Both the position numbers and the translations under genes were made by a program. A DNA stretch of 64,000 nt from Pseudoselenomonas ruminantium (GTDB lineage: Bacteria; Bacillota; Negativicutes; Selenomonadales; Selenomonadaceae), in assembly GCF_900104055.1 (NCBI RefSeq), contig NZ_FNJQ01000004.1, positions 1-64,000 on the forward strand. The letters run 5' to 3'. This document shows positions 7,963-17,304 of this stretch, in pieces. Numbering within the stretch: the first letter of the stretch is position 1; the number at the start of each line of letters is the position of its first letter. The notes beneath the pieces are model-generated. The model was not told where the DNA came from. It was given only the letters and a program-made list of their open reading frames with translations, and made no database searches.

Positions 7963-10053
7963 ATGGGCGGATTATTAGACCGGCTCAATGTCAAACAGAA
8001 GATAATGGTATCCGTGTCGGTGCTCTTTATCTTTGTGATGGCAGTGCTGGGATTTGTGCTGGATGGTATCATCACCGACAGCCAGATGAACAATTTTGAG
8101 GAAGAGGCAGATCTGCAGTCTACACAGGTGGATAATGCGATGGATCTGTTCCTCATTGGCTTGCGGGATGGCCTGGTGAATATGGCCAATGATCCTGTAC
8201 TCAGGGCGGGCGGCGAAATCACCCGCTATATGGATGAGGCCGTAGCTGCTACGGCAGCTTCCGATGGCAATATCACCATGGATCCGCAGGCAAAGGGCGG
8301 CTTTGAACTGGCAGCTTATCAGGTCTTCCAGCGATTTGGCGAATCCCATAAGACCGCTGTATCGGTAATCAGCTATGGTACGACGGATGGCGGTTATCTG
8401 CAGTATCCGGCCGTGAAACGCAAGAAGGGCTATGATTCCCGCAAGCGCGACTGGTTCAAGGAAAGCATGGCCGATGTGAGCAAGGTTCGCATCACGAAGC
8501 CGTTCAAGACTTCCAAAGGGACGCCGACCGTTGGTATCTTCGCGACGGTCAAGGGGATGGATGGCCAGCCTTTGGGTGTTCTGGGGCTCAATATCGATTT
8601 GCCGGTGGTTACGGATATGATTTCCGAGATCAAGGTGGGGGAGACCGGCTATATCATGATGTTGGATGCGGATGGCGTGATTATCGCAGATCCCAAACAT
8701 CAGGATGCAGCCTTCAAGAAACTGGCGGAAGCAGAACTGGGTGAGTTGTCCAACCTGGATACGGCCAAGAGTCTCAAAGGCCTGCGGGAAGTGAATCTGG
8801 ATGGCAGCAGCAAGATGGTCAATACCTATGTTTCGGAAAAGACCGGTTATCGTTACCTGACCATTGTGGATCGTTCCCAGCTCATGCAAAACGTCAATCA
8901 CATGCGCATGATTCTGGGCGGTGTTTTGGTCGTTGCTCTGCTTTTGATTTTTGCGGCTACCTATTTTATCTCCAATCTCATCGTATCCCCGCTCAGAGGC
9001 CTGCAGGCTTCGGCAGAGCGGCTGGCCGATGGCGATTTGCGTAATAACCAGCTCGCTGTTGATTCGGATGATGAAATCGGCACGCTGGCGCAGTCGTTCC
9101 ATAAGATGACGACGGAACTTACTACACTTTTGAAACAGATCAAGGGCAGTGCCGATGAAGTATCCAACTCTTCCGGTCAGATGTCCAGCGGCGTAGAGCA
9201 GGTGGCTGAGACCATCACCCACGTAGCTGAACAGGTCGGTGATATCGCGGAAGCTGCCAGCCATCAGAGTGAGACCATCAATAATGTCGTGGGCAATATA
9301 CGGCAGATGACGGACCATGTCAACGGTATTGCCGATAAATCGGCCAATATCAGCAAGACCTCCGGCATGGCAGGCGTAGCGGCCAAAGAGGGTGTTGCCG
9401 CCATTGAAGCAGCGGTAGAACAGATGAAGGTTGCGCATAAGACGGTCGTGGAATCCGCAGCAAATGTGGATGAACTGGGCAAGAGCTCCGAACAGATTGG
9501 CGAAATCATCAACACCATCCAAAGCATTGCCGAACAGACCAATCTTCTGGCACTGAATGCCGCTATCGAAGCAGCACGGGCCGGTGAACAGGGCCGCGGC
9601 TTCTCCGTTGTGGCTGATGAAGTTCGCAAACTGGCTGAGCAGTCCTCCGAAGCTGCTACGGAAATCGCGCAGATGATCAGTGGCGTGCAGCAGGTGACCA
9701 AACGTGCCGTGGAATCCATGAATGTGGGTACGGAACAGGTCAGCACCAGCGGCCGCACGGTTGTCGAAGCCGGTGAGAAATTCCGCCAGATTGCTTCGCA
9801 TATCGAAGAAGTGGATAATCTGGTCAAGGATGCGGCACATAGTGCTTCTCGGGTAGCCGATGACAGTGTGAGCGTACTGCGGGATGCTGAAGATGTGGAT
9901 GAAACCACCAAGCAGATCACTCAGAACATCGCGTCCATCTCGGCGGCAACCGAGGAACAGTCTGCTTCCATGGAAGAATTGGCTGCTTCCAGCCACAGAC
10001 TGGCTAATATGGCAGAAGAACTCCAGAAGGAAAGCGCAAGGTTTAAATTCTGA
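7963..10053 (+). CDS. Methyl-accepting chemotaxis protein with Cache sensor
   Basis: This is an inner-membrane chemoreceptor (696 aa from this start). The order is TM1 (about 10-32), a periplasmic dCache-like ligand-binding region, TM2 (about 315-338), HAMP, and a cytoplasmic signalling hairpin with the conserved tip [19 protein letters not shown]. It would control CheA in response to a small molecule. The ligand cannot be read from sequence. The ATG at 7963 is preferred because AAAGGAG lies about 10 bp upstream, whereas the GTG at 7942 has no site. A GCGATAA stretch near 7870 could be a sigma-28-like -10 element, but this is weak. No che genes are adjacent. Confidence 0.92.
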   Translation: MGGLLDRLNVKQKIMVSVSVLFIFVMAVLGFVLDGIITDSQMNNFEEEADLQSTQVDNAMDLFLIGLRDGLVNMANDPVLRAGGEITRYMDEAVAATAASDGNITMDPQAKGGFELAAYQVFQRFGESHKTAVSVISYGTTDGGYLQYPAVKRKKGYDSRKRDWFKESMADVSKVRITKPFKTSKGTPTVGIFATVKGMDGQPLGVLGLNIDLPVVTDMISEIKVGETGYIMMLDADGVIIADPKHQDAAFKKLAEAELGELSNLDTAKSLKGLREVNLDGSSKMVNTYVSEKTGYRYLTIVDRSQLMQNVNHMRMILGGVLVVALLLIFAATYFISNLIVSPLRGLQASAERLADGDLRNNQLAVDSDDEIGTLAQSFHKMTTELTTLLKQIKGSADEVSNSSGQMSSGVEQVAETITHVAEQVGDIAEAASHQSETINNVVGNIRQMTDHVNGIADKSANISKTSGMAGVAAKEGVAAIEAAVEQMKVAHKTVVESAANVDELGKSSEQIGEIINTIQSIAEQTNLLALNAAIEAARAGEQGRGFSVVADEVRKLAEQSSEAATEIAQMISGVQQVTKRAVESMNVGTEQVSTSGRTVVEAGEKFRQIASHIEEVDNLVKDAAHSASRVADDSVSVLRDAEDVDETTKQITQNIASISAATEEQSASMEELAASSHRLANMAEELQKESARFKF

Positions 10054-10082
10054 TTGTTATAGCAAACTTTGTGTAAAATAAG

Positions 10083-10120
10083 AAACGTGCAGTGAAATCG
10101 GATCACTGCACGTTTTTCTT
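10083..10120. terminator. Bidirectional terminator between chemoreceptor and symporter genes
   Basis: A perfect 13-bp stem (10083-10095 with 10103-10115) is followed by TTTTTCTT on the plus strand, and it carries AAA/TTT flanks for the minus strand. It separates the convergent genes ending at 10053 and 10131. Confidence 0.85.
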
Positions 10121-10130
10121 ATTATGATAT

Positions 10131-11546
10131 TCAGTCTTTATCTACACCCCAGGCATGGATGCCATGTTCGTCGGGCAGGATAGCCGGATCGAAGACCGGT
10201 TCAACGCCGCGTTTTTTCTGCTCTAAGTAGCTGACGAAGGTTACATGAGCGTATTTATACAGGCGGGAGATCGCATAGAGGTTGGTCAGGCACAGGAGCC
10301 CCATAAAGAGGTCGGCCAGGTTCCAAACCAGAGAAAGTTCGGCCATGCTGCCGAAAACGACCATGAAGATGACCAAAGCTCGGAACAGGAAAAGAGCGGT
10401 CTTGCCCTTGGCTTCGAAGAAGGCGATGTTGATTTCACCATAGTAGTAGTTGCCGACGATGGAACTGAAGGCAAACATCAGAATCATGAAGGAAACCGCT
10501 GCCGGTGCCGAAGCACCGAAGATGCTGGCCAGCGATGCCTGTGCCAGTGCAATACCCGTAAGCTCGCCGCCCACGGTATACTGACCGGCTAGCAATACGA
10601 TGAATGCGGTAGCCGAGCAGACCAGCCAGGTATCCACATAAACGCCGAACGCCTGGATCAGGCCCTGTTTGACCGGATGGCTGACATCGGCCGTGGCGGC
10701 AGCATTTGGCACGGAACCTTCACCGGCCTCATTGGAGAACAGGCCGCGTTTTACGCCCGTGAGGATGGCAGAGCCAAGGCCGCCGCCTACTGCTGCCTGC
10801 GGGGAGAATGCGTCATGGATGATCATGGCAAACATCGCCGGCACCTTGTCGATATTGATCACGGTAATGATAATGGCCACGAGGATGTAAAGGCCTGCCA
10901 TGATGGGAACCAGGAATTCCGTGACCTGGGCAATGCGCTGAACGCCGCCACAGATTACGAGCCCCGTGAAGAATGCCAGCACGCCAGCTGTTACATATTG
11001 TGGCACATTGAAGGCCGTAGCGGCCGAAAGGGCAATAGTGTTGGCCTGTACGGAGTTGTAGATCAGGCCGAAGGTGACAGCCAGCAGCACGGCAAAGAGC
11101 TTAGCCACACCCGTCTGATGCAGGGCATTCTTGATGTAGTAAGCCGGACCGCCATGGAAGGAACCATCGGGACGCTGAATCTTGTAAATCTGCGCCAGGG
11201 TACTTTCCACAAAACCCGTAGCGCTGCCGATAAAGGCGATAACCCACATCCAGAATACGGCACCGGGTCCACCTGTGACGATGGCAATGGCCACACCGGC
11301 GATATTGCCGACACCTACACGGGAGGCTGTACTGACGCAAAAGGCCTGGAAGGAGCTGACAGCCCCGCCTTCTGTCTTTTTGCCGATGCCCTCTGTCAGG
11401 AGCTTTACCATCTCCGGCAGCAGGCGCAGCTGCACGAATTTGGTGGACAGGGTGAAGTAGATGCCGCACCCAATCAGGATGACGATGAGCACATAAGACC
11501 AAAGAATGGTATTGATGCTATCGACAACAGAGTTTAACAAGATCAT
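10131..11546 (-). CDS. Sodium:alanine/glycine symporter (AgcS family)
   Basis: This polytopic inner-membrane carrier (471 aa, about 10-11 TM segments) imports alanine or glycine with sodium. Family motifs are present: GNIAGVAIAIVTGGPGAVFWMW near the N-terminus, the KRGLFSNEAGEGSVPNAAA loop in the middle, and GNYYYGEIN late. The ATG at 11546 is preferred because AGAAGG lies six bases upstream. A TTG two codons earlier is the longer alternative. A consensus promoter and a roughly 120-nt structured leader precede it, suggesting RNA-level control. It is convergent with the chemoreceptor gene and divergent from the small membrane protein gene. Confidence 0.92.
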   Translation of the reverse strand: MILLNSVVDSINTILWSYVLIVILIGCGIYFTLSTKFVQLRLLPEMVKLLTEGIGKKTEGGAVSSFQAFCVSTASRVGVGNIAGVAIAIVTGGPGAVFWMWVIAFIGSATGFVESTLAQIYKIQRPDGSFHGGPAYYIKNALHQTGVAKLFAVLLAVTFGLIYNSVQANTIALSAATAFNVPQYVTAGVLAFFTGLVICGGVQRIAQVTEFLVPIMAGLYILVAIIITVINIDKVPAMFAMIIHDAFSPQAAVGGGLGSAILTGVKRGLFSNEAGEGSVPNAAATADVSHPVKQGLIQAFGVYVDTWLVCSATAFIVLLAGQYTVGGELTGIALAQASLASIFGASAPAAVSFMILMFAFSSIVGNYYYGEINIAFFEAKGKTALFLFRALVIFMVVFGSMAELSLVWNLADLFMGLLCLTNLYAISRLYKYAHVTFVSYLEQKKRGVEPVFDPAILPDEHGIHAWGVDKD

Positions 11547-11676
11547 AAACAACCTTCTTTCTATAAAAAATATAAAACGCCCTTTGTTTCTGCCGATAAA
11601 TAGAGACAGAAATCCTGTCTGCTTTGCCGGGGAGAAGCAAAAGGCGCCATTGCCTAAGAATATAATCTTTTATGCA
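11547..11676 (-). promoter_or_regulatory. Structured leader of the symporter gene
   Basis: Between the predicted transcription start (about 11676) and the start codon, the minus strand can form an outer helix pairing CGCCTTTT with AAAGGGCG (one U-G). It encloses two small hairpins, one TTTGC/GCAAA and one GACAG/CTGTC, and the closing strand runs straight into a T-rich tract. The layout resembles an attenuator or small riboswitch. I looked for glycine-riboswitch core sequences and did not find a convincing match on either strand. Confidence 0.4.
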
Positions 11677-11681
11677 TAGAT

Positions 11682-11711
11682 ATTATAACTAAAAAGTTTA
11701 CATGTTGTCAA
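11682..11711 (-). promoter_or_regulatory. Promoter of the AgcS symporter gene
   Basis: On the minus strand TTGACA (11706-11711) and TATAAT (11682-11687) are both perfect consensus hexamers with an 18-bp spacer. Confidence 0.75.
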
Positions 11712-11798
11712 TGATAAGACAGTTTTCTGTAATCTTATCGGTTAAAATTGACAAAGCAGAGCGGAAAGGGTAAAGTATTAGAAAGAGATTAGATTTTT

Positions 11799-12221
11799 AT
11801 GAGAGCTTTCTTAAAAGTGACGGTGATACAGATGAAGCAACAGTCGAATAACGCTCATGGCAAGGGGGAGAAATCCCTGATGATACTGGCCGTGTTGGTA
11901 TTGCTGCTCGTGTCCTTCTGCCTCTTTGGTATCATCTGTGATCCAGGCGGGGGCGGATATGTGGAGGAACCTCCTAATATGGTGACGGCTGCCAATACCG
12001 GCAGTGATGCGGAAGGGCCGAAAATAGTCGGTGGGTTTGTGCCGGAACGTCATATGGGACCGCCACAGGCCAAGGAAGCGCCATTGTTCCTGAGTTGGAA
12101 TTTCATCAATGGGCTCTTTGTCATCATCATCCTTTTTGAAATCATCGTGTTCCCGTTGTTATTCTGGTTGTGGTTTGGCAAACAGCAGCATATAGAAGAA
12201 CAGTCTGACCGGTCAAATTGA
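11799..12221 (+). CDS. Small two-TM membrane protein of unknown function
   Basis: I do not recognise this 140-aa protein. It has a hydrophobic segment at about 29-47, ending in a Cys that could be a weak lipobox (LFGIIC), a Gly/Pro-rich loop of about 50 residues, and a second hydrophobic segment at about 100-126. Both ends are hydrophilic. The ribosome site is weak, and an ATG at 11832 is an alternative start. Its last codons lie inside the terminator hairpin. It is divergent from the symporter gene and unlinked in strand to any obvious pathway partner. A true gene is likely but its role is unknown. Confidence 0.6.
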   Translation: MRAFLKVTVIQMKQQSNNAHGKGEKSLMILAVLVLLLVSFCLFGIICDPGGGGYVEEPPNMVTAANTGSDAEGPKIVGGFVPERHMGPPQAKEAPLFLSWNFINGLFVIIILFEIIVFPLLFWLWFGKQQHIEEQSDRSN

Positions 12222-12232
12222 CCGGTTTTTTC
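12207..12232 (+). terminator. Terminator overlapping the stop codon of the small membrane protein
   Basis: ACCGGTC (12208-12214) pairs with GACCGGT (12220-12226), followed by a run of T residues. The stop codon (12219-12221) sits at the loop-stem junction. The same GACCGGTC core builds the terminator after rpoN. Confidence 0.8.
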
Positions 12233-12336
12233 TTTGTTTACCGGAAGAGAAGAAATTTGTTTCGCATCAGGTACTAGGAAAAACAAGCAAAAGACGCTAT
12301 AATAAGAAGGAATGTTTACAGATAGGACGATAGTTT

Positions 12337-14250
12337 ATGATAATCACCATCGAAAATTTTACCAAGAGTTATGGCGAGAAGGTCTTGTTTTCGGGCATTA
12401 ACTTCAGCATGGATGCTGGGGACAAGGTGGGCATTGTCGGCGTCAACGGTACCGGCAAGTCCACTTTCATGAAGGCGGTAGCTGGACTGATTCCTGTGGA
12501 TGAGGGCACGATGACCACCATGCGTGGCTTGCAGCTGGAGTATCTGGCGCAGGATAAGGTCTTTGCCCCGGGAAATACGGTGCTCATGGAGGTGTTCCGC
12601 GGACTTTCGCCGTTGATGCAGGCTTTGCGCGGCTATGAGCTGGCCATGGCCAAGGCGGCGGAGCATCCGGATGATAAGGCCCTGCAGCAGGAAATCATGC
12701 GTTATACGGCCGTGATTGACGAACATGACGGCTGGCAGCTGGAAAGCTCGGCCAAGACGGTGCTGACGAAATTGGGCATCAACGACTTCACGGCGCCTGT
12801 GGGCACGCTGTCTGGCGGCCAGCAGAAGCGGCTGGCGCTAGCCACAGCCTTGATTCAGCCCTGCGACCTGCTGATCCTCGATGAACCGACCAACCATCTG
12901 GACAGTGAGACCATTGTCTGGCTCGAGGAATATCTGCGGGGGCTCAAGGGTGCGCTGTTGATGGTGACACATGACCGGTACTTCCTCGACAATACGGCCA
13001 ACAAGATCTTGGAACTGGATCAGGGTTTGGCCTATACCTATACGGGCAATTATTCGGAGTTTCTCGAGCAGAAGGCCGCACGCCTCGAGCGTTTGCAGGC
13101 CACGGAGGCTAAGCGGCAGAACTTCCTGCGCAATGAACTCAAATGGCTGCGCCGCGGTGCGCAGGCCCGTTCCACGAAACAGAAGGCGCGCATCCAGCGC
13201 TATGAGGAAGTCAAGAGCCAGAGCGTAAGTATCAGCAATGACACGGTGGAAATCGGGTTGGCAGGCAGCCGTTTGGGGCGTACGGTCATTGAGCTCGACC
13301 ATGTGCACTATGAGGTGGATGGCCGTACCATCGTGCAGGACTTCACCTATACGGTGCTGCGCAATGACCGCGTGGCCATTTTGGGGGCCAATGGCACGGG
13401 CAAGACCACGCTGCTCAATATCATCGCCGGCCTGCAGCAGCCGACCTCCGGCACGGTGACCATCGGCCAGACGGTCAAGATCGGCTACTTTGCCCAGCAG
13501 GCCCGGGAGATGGATGAGCGTCTGCGGGCCATCGAATACGTGCAGGAAGCTGCTCATTATATTACCTTGGCGGATGGCACGCGGATTTCGGCTTCCCAGC
13601 TCATGGAGCGTTTCCTGTTCCCGGGAGACCTGCAATGGACGCCCATTGCCCGGCTGTCCGGCGGCGAGAAGCGGCGCCTGTATCTCCTGCGGGTGCTGAT
13701 GGAAGAGCCCAATGTACTGCTGCTCGATGAGCCGACCAACGATTTGGACTTGGAAACCATGGCCGTGCTCGAAAGCTTTATCGACGATTTCCAGGGCGCA
13801 ATCATCTTCGTGTCTCATGACCGCTTCTTCGTAGACCGGTTGGCCGATAAAGTCTTTGCCTATGAGGAAGGTGGCAGGCTGCGGATGTACGCCGGTGGCT
13901 ATTCCTATTACAAGGAGAAGCTGGCCGCGGAGCAGGCAGAAACAGAAGTCCTGGCTAAAACCGAGAAGCCTGCCGAGGCTAAGCCAAAGGCAGCGGCCAA
14001 TCATAACAGTGAACCTGCCGCCAAACGGCGCTTTACCTTCAAGGAACAGAAGGAATATGCGGAAATCGAGGGCATCATAGCCAGCAAGGAAGGGGAACTC
14101 AAGGTGGTGCAGCTGCAGATGGCCGAAAACGCCACCGACTTCGGCAAGCTCAACGAGCTGGCCAAGGAGGAAACACGGCTGAACGCCGAGCTCGAACATC
14201 TGATGGAGCGCTGGGAGTATCTTGAGGCCATTGCCGAAGAGCAGGCATAA
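12337..14250 (+). CDS. ABC-F family ATPase (YdiF/Uup-like)
   Basis: This 637-aa protein has two tandem ABC ATPase domains and no membrane domain. Walker A motifs are GVNGTGKST (about 35-43) and GANGTGKTT (about 350-358). Signatures are LSGGQQKR and LSGGEKRR, each followed by LLLDEPTN-type Walker B. A C-terminal coiled coil (about 565-637) is present. ABC-F proteins bind the ribosomal E site and aid translation on difficult sequences, and some confer antibiotic resistance. The length and tail fit the housekeeping YdiF/Uup type. A TATAAT box at 12298-12303 may be its -10 element. Confidence 0.9.
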   Translation: MIITIENFTKSYGEKVLFSGINFSMDAGDKVGIVGVNGTGKSTFMKAVAGLIPVDEGTMTTMRGLQLEYLAQDKVFAPGNTVLMEVFRGLSPLMQALRGYELAMAKAAEHPDDKALQQEIMRYTAVIDEHDGWQLESSAKTVLTKLGINDFTAPVGTLSGGQQKRLALATALIQPCDLLILDEPTNHLDSETIVWLEEYLRGLKGALLMVTHDRYFLDNTANKILELDQGLAYTYTGNYSEFLEQKAARLERLQATEAKRQNFLRNELKWLRRGAQARSTKQKARIQRYEEVKSQSVSISNDTVEIGLAGSRLGRTVIELDHVHYEVDGRTIVQDFTYTVLRNDRVAILGANGTGKTTLLNIIAGLQQPTSGTVTIGQTVKIGYFAQQAREMDERLRAIEYVQEAAHYITLADGTRISASQLMERFLFPGDLQWTPIARLSGGEKRRLYLLRVLMEEPNVLLLDEPTNDLDLETMAVLESFIDDFQGAIIFVSHDRFFVDRLADKVFAYEEGGRLRMYAGGYSYYKEKLAAEQAETEVLAKTEKPAEAKPKAAANHNSEPAAKRRFTFKEQKEYAEIEGIIASKEGELKVVQLQMAENATDFGKLNELAKEETRLNAELEHLMERWEYLEAIAEEQA

Positions 14251-14253
14251 AAA

Positions 14254-14302
14254 GCCTTCCCCTTGAGGGGAAGGGGGACCGCGTAAGCGGTGGATGAGGT
14301 GT
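14254..14302 (+). repeat. Two-hairpin intergenic repeat, copy 1
   Basis: Hairpin 1 is CCTTCCCC (14255-14262), loop TTGA, GGGGAAGG. Hairpin 2 is ACCGC (14278-14282), loop GTAA, GCGGT. The tail is GATGAGGTGT. A diverged copy at 23958-24005 keeps both hairpins with paired base changes and the same tail. It starts three bases after the ABC-F stop codon. Confidence 0.75.
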
Positions 14303-14345
14303 CAAGCATTTACTTGCTTAATATACAAAAAAGGGGAAAAAGAAA

Positions 14346-15635
14346 ATGGCATTTAACAAGGAACAATTTGCAAATCTGATTGAGGAGTTCACGGTCAAGA
14401 CCGAACAGCTACGCGAAATCGCCGCTGACTTCCGCTATGACCTGCGTCTGGGGCTCAAAGATCCGGATCAGTCCTCCCTGCGCATGCTGAAATCCTACGT
14501 GGGTCTGCCCACGGGCAAGGAAACAGGGGAATACCTCGCTCTGGATTTCGGCGGCACGAACCTGCGTGTCCTGCGCATCAAACTCTTAGGGGAAGGCAAG
14601 TTTGAAGTGCTCAAGAAAGTCGCTAAGCCGCTGAAGGTGGAAGGCGTCTATGACTTTATCGGTGCAGATTCCACTGCTGAAGAGATGTTTGACTTTATCG
14701 CCGAACTTGTGGATGAAGCCGTGGAAGGCGACCACACGACGAAATATCTCTTGGGACATACGTTCTCTTTCCCGTCTGAGCAGACGGATCTCTACAATGC
14801 TAAGCTGATCATCTGGACGAAGGAATTTGCGACGCCGGGCGTGGAAGGCAAGGTTGTCAATGACCTGCTCAAGGAAGCGCTGCACCGTCAGGGCATCGAC
14901 AATGTTGAACCGACGGCCGTTATCAACGATACGGTAGCCGTACTGCTGGCTGCTGCTTACAAACAGCCGGATATCTACATCGGTTCCATCTATGCGACGG
15001 GCCACAACACCTGCTATCTCGAACCCTATGCCGACAGTGCCGATGCGCCGATGATCCTGAATCTCGAATCCGGCGGTTTCATGAAGCTCGTGCCAAGCCG
15101 TCTCGATATTGAATTCGACAAGGCATCCGAGAAACCGGGCGAACAGCGTCTGGAAAAGATGGTGTCCGGCCGCTATATGGGCGAGCTCTTTGGCATGGCT
15201 CTCGCAGAACTGCTGGATGAAAAAGGCAAGAACTATGGCTTTACCAGCATCGATATGAGCAACATCATCCTCGACGAAAGTGCTGACAAGGCTGAAGTCG
15301 TGAAAATCGTAGCGGCTAAGACCGGCAAGACCATCGACGCAGCCGATGCCGAAATGGTACGCGAATTGGCCAGCACGCTGGTCATCCGTTCTGCCCGTCT
15401 TGTGACGGCTTCCTTTGTCGGCATTATCTGGCAGCTGGCTGGTGAAGGCAAGGCACCGAAGCAGCATATCGCTGTGGACGGTTCTGTCTACGAGAAAATG
15501 CCACTGGCCAAGGAAAACATCATGCGTGCCCTGTCCGAACTGCTCGGCGAAGAAGCCAGCGTGGTGGACACGGTACTCGAAAACGGTGGCAGCGGCTTAG
15601 GCGCAGCGATTGCGGCAGCCATGTCCCAGAAATAA
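14346..15635 (+). CDS. Hexokinase (eukaryotic-type fold family)
   Basis: This 429-aa sugar kinase of the eukaryotic hexokinase family phosphorylates glucose and related hexoses at C6 with ATP. The phosphate-binding motif LALDFGGTNLRVLRIKL lies at about 64-80, the INDTVAVLLAAAY segment with the catalytic Asp at about 198-210, and a C-terminal ENGGSGLGAA glycine motif near the end. Most bacteria use ROK or Glk-type glucokinases, so this type is uncommon. AAGGGG precedes the ATG. It stands alone between ABC-F and rpoN, and its product could feed the sugar-nucleotide pathways further right. Confidence 0.88.
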   Translation: MAFNKEQFANLIEEFTVKTEQLREIAADFRYDLRLGLKDPDQSSLRMLKSYVGLPTGKETGEYLALDFGGTNLRVLRIKLLGEGKFEVLKKVAKPLKVEGVYDFIGADSTAEEMFDFIAELVDEAVEGDHTTKYLLGHTFSFPSEQTDLYNAKLIIWTKEFATPGVEGKVVNDLLKEALHRQGIDNVEPTAVINDTVAVLLAAAYKQPDIYIGSIYATGHNTCYLEPYADSADAPMILNLESGGFMKLVPSRLDIEFDKASEKPGEQRLEKMVSGRYMGELFGMALAELLDEKGKNYGFTSIDMSNIILDESADKAEVVKIVAAKTGKTIDAADAEMVRELASTLVIRSARLVTASFVGIIWQLAGEGKAPKQHIAVDGSVYEKMPLAKENIMRALSELLGEEASVVDTVLENGGSGLGAAIAAAMSQK

Positions 15636-15663
15636 GCAACAATCACAATGAAGGAGTATCTCC

Positions 15664-17028
15664 ATGCAGCAGGAACAATCCCTAAATATGAACCTCTCGC
15701 AGCATCTGGCCATGACCATGAAGCTGCAGCAGGCCATACAGATCTTGCAGTTATCCGCACAGGATCTGAAAAGTGAAATCGAAAAAGAATATTTGGAGAA
15801 TCCTGCGCTGGAGATGGAATACGGCGATGGTGCCGGCGAAAATCAGGGCGAGCTCTTCCGGGCGGATAACCTTTCGGCTTTGGCTGATTATCTGGGGGAG
15901 GACGCGAGTGATTTCAGCGGCGGCTTCGCCGAGCGGGAGCATGTCTTCGAATCGGCGGCGCCCGTGAGCACGACGCTTGAGACTGAATTGCTGGAACAGG
16001 CGGAATTTGCCTTTGCCGACGAGCAGGAACGGGCTATTGCCACCTTTATCATCGGTTCCATTGACGATTGGGGGTATCTGACCTTATCGTTAGAGGATAT
16101 CGCCAAGACCATGGAGGCAGATGTAGCCTTGGTGGAGAAGGTTTTGACCGTAGTGCAGGGCTTTGAGCCGGTGGGGGTTGGCGCCCGCAGCCTCAGCGAA
16201 TGTCTGCGTCTGCAGGCACAGAAACTGGGCATTTACGATGGCCTGGTGGCAGCACTGATTGACAAACATCTGACCGCTGTGGCCGATGCCCGCATCAAGG
16301 AAATCGCCGCAGCCGAGGGCTGCAAGCCTGCCGAAGTGCAGATGGCCGTGGATATCCTGCGCAAGCTCGATCCTAAACCAGGCAGTGCCTATGGCGGCGA
16401 AGCTGCCAATTACATCACGCCGGATGTACTGGTGCAGAAAACGCCGACGGGGTATCAGGTAAGTCTTAATGATACTTACATCCCGAAACTGAAGATCGCC
16501 CCCATGTATAAGGAGGCGGCAGATTTCGACAAGGATACCCAGAAGTATATCAGCAAGCGTCTGAGTGCGGCCTCCTGGCTCATCAACAGTATTGAACAGC
16601 GCCGCAGTACCATCAAGAAAGTGGTGGAAGAAATCATCCGTGTGCAGCATGATTTCCTTGAGGAAGGCCATGCGAGCCTGCATCCCCTGACCATGGGGGA
16701 TGTGGCCGAAGCCATCGGCGTCCATGAGTCAACGGTCAGCCGTGCAGTAGCCAATAAATACGTGGAACTGCCCAACGGCATCATGGCCCTGCGGAAATTC
16801 TTCACCGCCAGCCTCAACAAGAGCAGCAATGGCGAAGACTTCATCGCGAGCCAGGCCAAGGCCGCTATAGAGGAGCTCATCAAGGGCGAAAATCCCCAGA
16901 AGCCCCTGAGCGACCAGAAGCTCTGCGAACTCCTGCAGGCCAGGAATATGGAACTGTCCCGCCGTACGGTCATGAAGTACCGGGAACAGCTGGGTTATCC
17001 ATCATCCGTGAAACGTAAACGATATTAA
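15664..17028 (+). CDS. rpoN: RNA polymerase sigma-54 factor
   Basis: This 454-aa protein is sigma-54. Region I is Gln/Leu-rich (residues 1-50, QQAIQILQLSAQDL). The core-binding domain lies at about 100-280, a helix-turn-helix region at about 340-365 contains GVHESTVSRAVANKY, and the C-terminal RpoN box is SRRTVMKYRE. It recognises -24/-12 promoters and needs an AAA+ activator, none of which is encoded in the window. AAGGAG precedes the ATG, 28 bp after hexokinase. A strong terminator follows. Confidence 0.95.
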   Translation: MQQEQSLNMNLSQHLAMTMKLQQAIQILQLSAQDLKSEIEKEYLENPALEMEYGDGAGENQGELFRADNLSALADYLGEDASDFSGGFAEREHVFESAAPVSTTLETELLEQAEFAFADEQERAIATFIIGSIDDWGYLTLSLEDIAKTMEADVALVEKVLTVVQGFEPVGVGARSLSECLRLQAQKLGIYDGLVAALIDKHLTAVADARIKEIAAAEGCKPAEVQMAVDILRKLDPKPGSAYGGEAANYITPDVLVQKTPTGYQVSLNDTYIPKLKIAPMYKEAADFDKDTQKYISKRLSAASWLINSIEQRRSTIKKVVEEIIRVQHDFLEEGHASLHPLTMGDVAEAIGVHESTVSRAVANKYVELPNGIMALRKFFTASLNKSSNGEDFIASQAKAAIEELIKGENPQKPLSDQKLCELLQARNMELSRRTVMKYREQLGYPSSVKRKRY

Positions 17029-17065
17029 AAAATTGACCGGTCAGATTCTGACCGGTCAATTTTTG
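17027..17065. terminator. Bidirectional terminator between rpoN and the 50-aa gene
   Basis: A perfect stem with TTGACCGGTCAG (17033-17044) against CTGACCGGTCAA (17048-17059) is extended by A-T pairs, so both strands end in U runs. It serves rpoN and the convergent small gene ending at 17093. Each arm itself contains the palindrome TGACCGGTCA. Confidence 0.85.
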
Positions 17066-17092
17066 TCCTGCTATATATATGGTATGATAAGA

Positions 17093-17245
17093 TTAGTTCT
17101 TGTCGCAGCTATCAGCTTTAGCCAGTTTGGCGCAAGCGGCAGCAATACGGTCGATGAAATCATATTCCATGGAAGTAGCTTCAAAAGCCTCCTGGAATTC
17201 ACGGCTGCCCAGTTTCTGATCGAGAATCTTTTCGCAATCACGCAT
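17093..17245 (-). CDS. 50-residue acidic helical protein of unknown function
   Basis: This small gene has all the expected signals: GGAGGTGA eight bases before the ATG at 17245, a near-consensus promoter at 17305-17332, and a terminator just past its stop. The product (MRDCEKILDQKLGSREFQEA, then about 30 more residues) is mostly helical and has three Cys (4, 38 and 47). I know no family for it. Its codon use matches nearby genes. A plus-strand open frame across the same bases (17033-17311) lacks a ribosome site and is rejected. Confidence 0.72.
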   Translation of the reverse strand: MRDCEKILDQKLGSREFQEAFEATSMEYDFIDRIAAACAKLAKADSCDKN

Positions 17246-17304
17246 GGTCAATTGTCACCTCCAAATTTTTGTTGGTACCTCTTAGTACCTGCTAACAGAA
17301 ATCT

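Noticed and set aside
7975-9996. A 673-codon open frame on the minus strand opposite the chemoreceptor gene
   Set aside because: It is exactly antisense to a confidently identified gene, has no ribosome site, and its translation is His/Ile/Arg-rich noise. Long antisense frames are common here because of the GC-rich third positions.
12838-14199. A 453-codon minus-strand frame opposite the ABC-F gene
   Set aside because: Antisense shadow of a gene with clear ATPase motifs. No family features.
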